From Cellulomonas carbonis (lineage in GTDB: Bacteria; Actinomycetota; Actinomycetes; Actinomycetales; Cellulomonadaceae), in NCBI RefSeq assembly GCF_014636275.1, contig NZ_BMEB01000002.1:496001-560000 (forward strand): 64,000 nucleotides of DNA, written 5' to 3'. Of the stretch, positions 57,731-64,000 are shown piece after piece. The translations under genes and the position numbers were made by a program. Numbering within the stretch: position 1 is the stretch's first letter; each line of letters opens with the position of its first letter. The notes beneath the pieces were generated by a model. That model worked only from the letters and a program-made list of their open reading frames with translations. It made no database searches and was not told where the DNA came from.

Positions 57731-59191
57731 ATGAGCGCGAGCGGCGACGGGCACGACGACCAGGGCGGCGGCGGGGTCCACGACGACCAGCGCCCTCCCG
57801 GCGCGGGCCGTCCCGACGCCGAGGGCGGGACCGAGTACGACGTCGTCGTCATCGGCATGGGGCCGGGCGGCGAGCACGTCGCCGGGACGCTCGCCGAGGC
57901 CGGGCTCCGTGTGCTGGGCGTCGAGAACCGGCTCGTGGGCGGTGAGTGCCCGTACTGGGCGTGCGTGCCGACCAAGATGATGGTCCGTGCCGCGGGTGCG
58001 CTCGCCGAGGCGCGCCGCGTGCCCGGGCTCGCAGGTGGGCTCGGCGGCGTGCGGCCCGACTGGTCGGACGTGCACGGGCGGATCCGCGACGAGGCGACCG
58101 ACGACTGGGACGACGCCGTCGCCGTCGACCGGTTCACCGGCAAGGGCGGCACCCTCGTCCGCGGCACGGGGCGGCTCGTCGGGCCGGGGCGCGTCGAGGT
58201 CGACGGCGTGCCGTACACGGCGACGCGCGGCGTCGTCGTCGCGACGGGGTCGGCGCCCGCCGTGCCGCAGGTCGAGGGGATCGGCGACGTCCCGTACTGG
58301 ACCAACAGGGAGGCGACCGAGGCGGCCGGCCTCCCCGCGTCCGTCGTCGTGCTGGGCGGTGGGCCGGTGGGGTGCGAGCTCGCGCAGGCGATGCTGCGGT
58401 TCGGCGTGCGCGTCGACCTCGTCGAGCGCGGTGAGCGGTTGCTCGCGCGCGACGAGCCCGAGGCCGCGGGCGTCGTCCGGGCGGCGATCGAGGCCGACGG
58501 CGGGACGGTGCGCACGGGCGTCGCGGCGCGGCGCGTGCGGCGTGGCGGGGACGGCGTCGTCGTCGAGCTCGACGGCGGCGAGGAGGTGACCGCCGAGCGG
58601 CTGCTCGTCGCGACCGGTCGACGCGTCGACGTCGCGGGGGTCGGGCTCCCGTCCGTCGGGGTGCCCGCCGACGCGCGGACCGCGGACGTCGACGAGCGCG
58701 GACGGGTCGCCGACGGCGTGTGGGCCGTCGGGGACGTCACCGGGGAGGGAGCGTTCACGCACGTCGCGATGCACCAGGCGCGCGCCGTCGTCGCCGACGT
58801 CCTCGGCCGCGAGCACCCGCCCCTGCGGTACCACGCGCTCCCGCGCGTGACGTTCACCGACCCCGAGGTCGGGACCGTCGGGCTCACGGAGCGGGAGGCG
58901 CGGGACCGGCTCGCGCGCGTGGCCGTCGGCGCGGCCGACGTCTCGTCGTCGGCGCGCGGCTGGATCCACGGGCCCGGCAACGAGGGCCTGATCAAGCTGG
59001 TCGCCGACGCCGAGCGGGGTGTCCTCGTCGGTGCGACGAGCGCGGGGCCCGTCGGCGGTGAGGTGCTCGGCCTCCTCGCGCTCGCGGTCCACGCCGAGGT
59101 CCCGATCGGCGCCCTCCGCTCGATGATCTACGCGTACCCGACGTTCCACCGCGGCATCGAGGACGCGCTCGCGGCGCTCGAGGAGCGCTGA
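57731..59191 (+). CDS. FAD-dependent pyridine-nucleotide disulfide oxidoreductase
   Basis: The protein has 486 residues. An extended Asp/Gly-rich leader of about 35 residues precedes the FAD motif YDVVVIGMGPGGEHVAGTLA. The redox-active pair GGECPYWACVPTK (Cys73 and Cys78) is as in dihydrolipoamide dehydrogenase and mercuric reductase. An NAD(P)H motif (VVVLGGGPVGCELAQAMLRF), the FAD-ribityl motif (GVWAVGDVTGEGAFTHVAMH) and the C-terminal YPTFHRGIEDAL with the base His follow. It is probably a class I disulfide reductase; the substrate is unknown and it is not tied to a dehydrogenase complex here. The start is ATG 57731. Confidence 0.88.
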   Translation: MSASGDGHDDQGGGGVHDDQRPPGAGRPDAEGGTEYDVVVIGMGPGGEHVAGTLAEAGLRVLGVENRLVGGECPYWACVPTKMMVRAAGALAEARRVPGLAGGLGGVRPDWSDVHGRIRDEATDDWDDAVAVDRFTGKGGTLVRGTGRLVGPGRVEVDGVPYTATRGVVVATGSAPAVPQVEGIGDVPYWTNREATEAAGLPASVVVLGGGPVGCELAQAMLRFGVRVDLVERGERLLARDEPEAAGVVRAAIEADGGTVRTGVAARRVRRGGDGVVVELDGGEEVTAERLLVATGRRVDVAGVGLPSVGVPADARTADVDERGRVADGVWAVGDVTGEGAFTHVAMHQARAVVADVLGREHPPLRYHALPRVTFTDPEVGTVGLTEREARDRLARVAVGAADVSSSARGWIHGPGNEGLIKLVADAERGVLVGATSAGPVGGEVLGLLALAVHAEVPIGALRSMIYAYPTFHRGIEDALAALEER

Positions 59192-59961
59192 CCCGGCCGG
59201 TCCGGGGGGCGGCGGCGGTCGGGGGACGCCGGTTCGTGGGCGCGGCGGCGGTCCGGCGGGCGGCGGCGGTCCGGGGGGCGCCGGTTCGTGGGCGGCGCCG
59301 GCTCGCCGCGGCGGGTCGACGCGGTCCGCGGAGGCCGGCCGGTGCGTTCCGCACGAGCCGCTGGCGGTCAGTCCGCTCTGCGGGTGCGGTCGGTCGGTCG
59401 ACGGGGTCCGCGCCGTCCGGGCCGCCGGGCGGGCGCGGGTGCGGCGTCGGAGGGGTTGTGCGGATCCGGTCGGTCGGATGCCGTTCGACAGGTCCGCACG
59501 GTGTGGGCGGCCGCGCGGAAGGCCCGTCCCGGCGCCGGGTGGGCGCTGTGTGAAGTGTTCGGGTCGGAATGCGGCCCGAACTCTTCGCGTAGAGCGCTCG
59601 CGGGCTGGGGGGTCGGGGGTCGGTCAGTCCGCTCCGCGGGTGCGGTCGGTCGGATGCCGGTCGACGGGTCCGCACAGTCCGGGCCGGCGGGCGGGAGGCC
59701 CGCCGGCCGGCCCTACCGGCCCGCCGGCCGGCCCTACCGGCCCGCCGGCCGGCCCTACCGGCCCGCCGGCCGGGCCTACCGGCCGAGCTCGCCGCCCGAG
59801 CCCGCCGGCAAGCCCGCCCGGCGCCTGAGCCCGGCCCCCGGCCGGCGAGGCCCGACACCGTTGTCGACATCGTTATCGAGATTCTTTGTTCAATCCATAT
59901 ACAAACCGCCGGCGCGCTTCCTAGGGTGACCTCGACCACCAACCGTGATCGCAAGGGAGCG
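59192..59961. other. Repeat-rich intergenic region upstream of xylanase
   Basis: These 770 bases hold no supported gene. I see four 21-bp tandem repeats (59701-59784) and dispersed repeats. GCGCCGGTTCGTGGGCG-like copies lie near 59228 and 59277. The phrase GTCAGTCCGCTC/TGCGGGTGCGGTCGGT is at about 59369 and 59622. GGTCGGTCGGATGCCG(G/T)TCGAC copies lie near 59468 and 59645. Near the gene, at about 59859-59910, there is an abrupt A/T-richer part with TGTCGACA (an 8-bp palindrome), CATATAC and TTGTTC, the likely promoter and operator of the xylanase. Confidence 0.6.
59701..59784. repeat. 21-bp GC-only tandem repeat, four units
   Basis: Four head-to-tail copies of a 21-bp unit (CGCCGGCC, then GGCCCTACCGGCC) run from 59701; the last has one base changed (C to G). 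Each unit contains inverted repeats (CCGGCCGG). It lies in the intergenic region upstream of the xylanase. Confidence 0.95.
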
Positions 59962-62900
59962 ATGATGACGCCGGTCAGGACGGCCATCAGCAGGTGGGGG
60001 ACAGGGCTGCTCGCCCTGGTCCTCGCGGGAGGGGCGGCGCCGACGGCGTTCGCGGCCCCCGCACCGGAAGGGGAGACCGCGGCCTCGCAGGAGGCAGCGG
60101 CCGCCGAGGTCGCGGCAGCTGCCGCGGTGATCAGCACCGACTTCGAGGACGGGACGACCGCGCCGTGGACGGCCAGCGGTGGGCCGTCGCTCGAGGTCGT
60201 CGACGTCGACGGCGGGCGCGCGCTGAGCGTCAGCGACCGCACCGCCGGCCACGACGGCATCGAGACCTCGCTCACGGGCGTCCTCACGCCCGGCGAGGAG
60301 TACACGTTCAGCTTCCGCGCGCGGCTCGCGGACGGCACGGAGGGTGCGTCGTCGATGCACCTCACCGCCGTCGAGCAGGGCACGGGCGACCCCGCGTACG
60401 TCTGGATCGGCGGCGGGGCCGACGTCACCGCGGCCGGCTGGACCGACGTCACCGCGACGTACACGCTCCCGGCGGGCCTCGACTCCGCCAAGGTCTACCT
60501 CGAGGGCGCGGCGATCGACGGCGCGTTCCCGGGCTACCTCGTCGACGACCTCGTCGTCACGGGCCCGGCCGACGGCGGCGACGGCGGCGACGGCGGGGGC
60601 TCCGGCACCGTCGTCGTCGGCAGCACGTTCGAGGGCGACCTCGACGGCTGGACCGCGCGCGGCGACGGCAGCGCGACCGCGGCGCTCGTCGCGGGCGGCC
60701 ACGAGAGCGACGGCGCCCTCCAGGTGACCGGCCGCACGCAGACCTGGAACGGCGTCCAGCGCACCGTGGCCCTCGAGGCCGGCGCGACCTACGACCTGTC
60801 CGTGTGGGTGCGGATGGCCGACGGCGAGCCCACGTCGCCCGTGACGCTCAGCGCCGAGCTCGACGTCGAGGAGAACCCCTGGACGAACATCGCGACGGCC
60901 TCCGCCGTCGGCCCGGGTGCGTGGACGCAGATCAGCGCGACCTACACCGTGCCGGCGCAGGGCGTGCGGCTGCTGTACCTCGAGTCGTCGAACGCGACGG
61001 CGTCGTTCCTCGTGGACGACGTGCGCGTCACCGCGCAGGAGGTCGCCGTCGAGCCGCTCACCCCGATCAAGGACACGGTCGACTTCCCGGTCGGCGTCGC
61101 GATCGACGAGCGCGAGACCACCGGTGCGCCGTCGGAGCTGCTGCTGCGCCACTTCGACCAGATCACCGGCGAGAACCACATGAAGCCGTACGCGTGGTAC
61201 GCCGAGGACCGCACGTTCCGGCCCGACCCGCAGGCCACGGCGCTCATGGAGTACGCCCAGGCGAACGACCTGCGCGTCTACGGCCACACGCTCGTGTGGC
61301 ACAGCCAGACGCCCGACTGGTTCTTCCAGCGCGCCGACGGCACGCCCCTGACGACGAGCGCGGCCGACCAGGAGGTGCTGCGCGAGCGCATGCGGACGCA
61401 CATCTTCGCGGTCGCCGAGCACCTCGCCGAGACGTACGGGGAGTTCGGGAGCGCGACCAACCCGCTCGTCGCGTGGGACGTCGTCAACGAGGTCGTCGCC
61501 GACCAGGGCGGTGACGACGGCCTGCGCCGCAGCGAGTGGTACCGCGTGCTCGGCCCGCAGTTCATCGACCTCGCGTTCCGGTACGCCGACGAGGCGTTCA
61601 ACACCACGTACGCGGCCGACGGCACGGACCGTCCCGTGACGCTCTTCATCAACGACTACAACACCGAGGACGCCGGCAAGGCCCAGCGCCTCCTCGCGCT
61701 CGTCGAGCGGCTGATCGCCGACGGCGTGCCGGTCGACGGTGTCGGCCACCAGTTCCACGTCAGCCTGAGCCGCAGCGTGGGTGACCTCGAGGCGGCGATC
61801 GAGCTGTTCGCGGACCTCACGACGGCCGACGGCGACCCGCTCCTGCAGGTCGTCAGCGAGCTCGACGTGACCACGGGCACGCCGGTCACGCAGCGCAACC
61901 TCGTCGAGCAGGGCTACTACTACCGCGACGTCTTCGCGATGCTCCGCGAGCACGCGGCCGAGCTGTACTCGGTCACCGTGTGGGGCCTCACGGACGGACG
62001 CAGCTGGCGCGTGGACAGCGGCGCCCCGCTGCTGTTCACCGACGCGCTCGCCGCCAAGCAGGCGTACTACGGCGTGGCCGAGCCCGAGAACCTGCAGCCG
62101 CGGCAGCAGGCGGCGAACGTCTTCCGCGGCGACGTCGCGCTCGACGACGCGGCGCCCGACGCCGACGTGTGGGGCCTGCTGCCGCAGGTGCGCGTCGGTG
62201 AGGACGCGGGCTTCGGTCTGCGCTGGGCGCCCGACCACCTCACGGTGCGGGTCGAGGTCGCGGACGCGACCGACGACGCGACCGACGCCGTCGAGCTGCT
62301 GCTCGAGGGCGGCTCGGTGACGGTGACCCGCGACGACGCGTCCGGCGACGACCGCGTGGTCCGCTCGACCGACGAGGGGTGGGTCGCCGTCGTGCGGCTG
62401 CCGCTCGCGGAGCCCGTCGCGGAGGGCTCGACGCTCTCGCTCGACGTGCGCGTCACCGACGGCGCGACGACGACGGCGTGGAACAGCGAGGGCGCCGTCG
62501 GCACCCTGACGCTCGTCGAGGAGCTGTCCGTGACCGACGTCGTCGCGGCGGATGCGGCGCCCACGGTCGACGGCGTCGTCGACGACGTGTGGGCCGACGC
62601 GCAGACGTTCTCCACGCACACGCAGGTCCAGGGCGAGCGGGGGGCGTCCGCCGTCGTGCGGACCCTGTGGCACGGGGACCGGCTCTACGTGCTGGCGCGC
62701 GTGAGCGACCCGGTCCTCGACGCGTCGGCGTCCGACCCGTGGGAGGACGACTCGGTCGAGATCTTCCTCGACACGGGCAACGTCAAGAACGGCTCGTACC
62801 GCTACGAGGACAACCAGCTGCGCATCAGCTTCGAGAACGTGCGCTCGTTCGGCACGGGTGACGAGGCGTACCAGGACGCGCGGCTCGAGAGCGCGACCGA

Positions 62901-64000
62901 CGTCGTCACGGGCGGCTACGTCGTCGAGGCGGCGATCGAGCTGGGCGACGCGGGCGGCCTCGGCTCCGTCCACGGTCTCGACGTGCAGGTCAACGACGCG
63001 GCGGACGGCTCGCGCACCTCGGTGCGCACGTGGGCCGACCCGACCGGCCTGGGCTACCAGAGCCCGAGCCGCTGGGGTGTCGCGCGCCTGGTCGACGAGG
63101 CGTCCGCGCCGTACCGGCCGGGCGTCGTGACGGTCACGCCGTCGCGCGTGCACGCCGACTGGCGCGTCGCGCCGCTCGACCCGACGTGCGTCCCGGTCGC
63201 GGGCACCGCCGGCGTCCCCGAGGACGCGACGGGCGTGGTCCTCAACGTCACGACCGTCCGGCCCACGGGTCCGGGGCACGTCGTCGTCTACCCGGGTGGG
63301 CCGACGACGCTCACCCGCGTCCCGAACGGGTCGACGGTCAACTTCGAGCCCGGCAAGGACGTCGCGAGCTCGTCGTTCGTCGGCCTGGCCGACGGCGAGG
63401 TCTGCTACGTCACGCGCGGCTCGCGGGCCGGCGTCCTGCTCGACGTGACGGGTTACGTCACGGCCGACTCGGGCGTCGTCACGCAGGCCCCGCGCCGGCT
63501 GCTCGACACGCGCCCCGGTCCGCTGCGGATCGGCGACCTCGACGGCCTCGCGCCGCGCGAGGAGCACACGGTCCAGGTCGTGGGCGAGGCGCGGGTGCCC
63601 GAGGGTGCGACCGGTGCGCTCGTCACCGTGACCGTCGTCCGACCCACGTCGGTCGGCAACCTGCGGGTCTACCCCGAGGGTGGCGACGTGCCGGTCGCGT
63701 CGACGATCAACTACGTGCCCGGTCAGGACAAGGCCAACGCGACGCTCGTCGCGCTGCCCGAGTCGGGCCGGATCACGCTGTGGTCGGACTCGTCGGTCGA
63801 GGTCGACGTGGTCGTGGACGTCGTCGGCTGGGTCCAGCCCGGGGCGTCGCTCACGCCGGTCCCGCCCGTGCGCGTCGTCGACACGCGTCCCGGCTCGCAG
63901 ACGGGTCCGCTCAGCGGCCCGCTGACGGGCCGCACGGCGCACTCGGTGCAGCTCGCGGACCTCGGTCCGCTGCCCGTGGACGCCACGACGGCGGTGCTCA
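59962..64000 (+). CDS. Endo-1,4-beta-xylanase GH10 with CBM22, CBM9 and surface-repeat domains (partial)
   Basis: The gene runs off the window after 1346 codons. The signal peptide (LLALVLAGGAAPTAFAAPAP, residues about 17-36) is followed by two CBM22-like xylan-binding domains (about 50-195 and 215-355). A GH10 catalytic domain (about 366-706) has YGHTLVWHSQTPDWF, acid/base Glu510 (AWDVVNEVV) and nucleophile Glu633 (VVSELDVT). Two CBM9-like domains follow (about 709-855, 856-1050: VDGVVDDVWADAQTFS). Then come tandem repeats of a bacterial surface domain with V-L-N-V-T and D-V-x-G-(Y/W) motifs. The enzyme cleaves xylan outside the cell; the last repeats may bind the cell or wall. ATG 59962 follows GGGAG. 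The signal-peptide start, the A/T-richer promoter and the domain order match known cellulomonad xylanases. Confidence 0.95.
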   Translation, partial: MMTPVRTAISRWGTGLLALVLAGGAAPTAFAAPAPEGETAASQEAAAAEVAAAAAVISTDFEDGTTAPWTASGGPSLEVVDVDGGRALSVSDRTAGHDGIETSLTGVLTPGEEYTFSFRARLADGTEGASSMHLTAVEQGTGDPAYVWIGGGADVTAAGWTDVTATYTLPAGLDSAKVYLEGAAIDGAFPGYLVDDLVVTGPADGGDGGDGGGSGTVVVGSTFEGDLDGWTARGDGSATAALVAGGHESDGALQVTGRTQTWNGVQRTVALEAGATYDLSVWVRMADGEPTSPVTLSAELDVEENPWTNIATASAVGPGAWTQISATYTVPAQGVRLLYLESSNATASFLVDDVRVTAQEVAVEPLTPIKDTVDFPVGVAIDERETTGAPSELLLRHFDQITGENHMKPYAWYAEDRTFRPDPQATALMEYAQANDLRVYGHTLVWHSQTPDWFFQRADGTPLTTSAADQEVLRERMRTHIFAVAEHLAETYGEFGSATNPLVAWDVVNEVVADQGGDDGLRRSEWYRVLGPQFIDLAFRYADEAFNTTYAADGTDRPVTLFINDYNTEDAGKAQRLLALVERLIADGVPVDGVGHQFHVSLSRSVGDLEAAIELFADLTTADGDPLLQVVSELDVTTGTPVTQRNLVEQGYYYRDVFAMLREHAAELYSVTVWGLTDGRSWRVDSGAPLLFTDALAAKQAYYGVAEPENLQPRQQAANVFRGDVALDDAAPDADVWGLLPQVRVGEDAGFGLRWAPDHLTVRVEVADATDDATDAVELLLEGGSVTVTRDDASGDDRVVRSTDEGWVAVVRLPLAEPVAEGSTLSLDVRVTDGATTTAWNSEGAVGTLTLVEELSVTDVVAADAAPTVDGVVDDVWADAQTFSTHTQVQGERGASAVVRTLWHGDRLYVLARVSDPVLDASASDPWEDDSVEIFLDTGNVKNGSYRYEDNQLRISFENVRSFGTGDEAYQDARLESATDVVTGGYVVEAAIELGDAGGLGSVHGLDVQVNDAADGSRTSVRTWADPTGLGYQSPSRWGVARLVDEASAPYRPGVVTVTPSRVHADWRVAPLDPTCVPVAGTAGVPEDATGVVLNVTTVRPTGPGHVVVYPGGPTTLTRVPNGSTVNFEPGKDVASSSFVGLADGEVCYVTRGSRAGVLLDVTGYVTADSGVVTQAPRRLLDTRPGPLRIGDLDGLAPREEHTVQVVGEARVPEGATGALVTVTVVRPTSVGNLRVYPEGGDVPVASTINYVPGQDKANATLVALPESGRITLWSDSSVEVDVVVDVVGWVQPGASLTPVPPVRVVDTRPGSQTGPLSGPLTGRTAHSVQLADLGPLPVDATTAVL

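Noticed and set aside
59701..59784. CRISPR or integron-like array
   Set aside because: The 21-bp units are directly head to tail with no spacers and no cas or integrase gene near.
59288..59929. 213-residue frame through the 21-bp repeats (AGRPYRP repeats)
   Set aside because: No ribosome-binding site; Arg/Gly/Pro-rich low complexity, and the same region is open in other frames. Not supported as a gene.
59890..63942. 1350-residue open frame on the minus strand over the xylanase
   Set aside because: The plus strand encodes a clear GH10 enzyme with catalytic residues; the antisense frame has no recognisable domain.

Overview
The window is very high-GC DNA with strongly G/C-ending codons, many GTG starts and overlapping stop/start junctions. 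This points to an actinobacterium. A secreted GH10 xylanase with CBM22 and CBM9 modules, a conservon, a Tad pilus locus, ANTAR regulators and actinobacterial tRNA-Ser/tRNA-Arg genes fit a cellulolytic member of the Cellulomonadaceae (Cellulomonas-like). That placement is inference from gene content.

Layout. 1-1758: the 3' part of a conservon (cvnA end, cvnB, cvnC, cvnD), a membrane-linked histidine kinase/roadblock/small-GTPase signalling unit. 1973-3062: a PIN-domain protein and a GAF protein. 3336-9691: a Tad/Flp pilus operon (SAF protein, CpaE-like, CpaF, TadB, TadC, Flp-like pilin, three TadE/TadG-like proteins). 9688-17291: it runs on without a break into a membrane LysM/BTAD protein and a three-ATPase EssC-like FtsK/SpoIIIE protein. 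17422-24241: a WXG100-like protein, two helical proteins of unknown role and a duplicated set of lipoproteins and secreted proteins. Together 9688-24241 look like a reduced type VII-like secretion locus. 24479-26678: two GAF/ANTAR antiterminator-type regulators, then tRNA-Ser(UGA). 27023-34488: secreted esterase, DUF1206 membrane protein, ThrE exporter, tRNA-Ser(GCU), VOC protein, and a secreted beta-propeller protein. 34540-36613: rhodanese lipoprotein, a protein phosphatase and an APH-type phosphotransferase.

36822-45760: tRNA-Arg(ACG) carries an integrated element of about 8.9 kb bounded by a 39-bp direct repeat of the tRNA 3' end. It holds a tyrosine integrase, an XRE regulator, an excisionase-type HTH protein, a Rep-like protein, a 1113-residue single-chain restriction-modification enzyme, a small unknown protein, a HEPN-like protein and a 62-residue protein.

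45964-59191: a GAF/HTH regulator with aldehyde dehydrogenase and DUF779; a short KdpD, KdpE and a divergent TrkH potassium transporter; a CsoR/CstR-family repressor; YibE/F; a cysteine-rich microprotein; a CoA-disulfide-reductase/rhodanese fusion; a septum-formation lipoprotein; and a flavoprotein disulfide reductase. 59192-59961 is a repeat-rich intergenic stretch, followed by the xylanase that runs off the window.

The clearest cross-locus link is a 16-bp site ATACCC-N4-GGGTAT found three times. It lies at the start of the rhodanese lipoprotein, upstream of the CsoR-family gene and upstream of the CoA-disulfide-reductase/rhodanese gene. The repressor has both conserved cysteines but lacks the copper-ligand histidine, so this reads as a CstR-type persulfide-sensing regulon.
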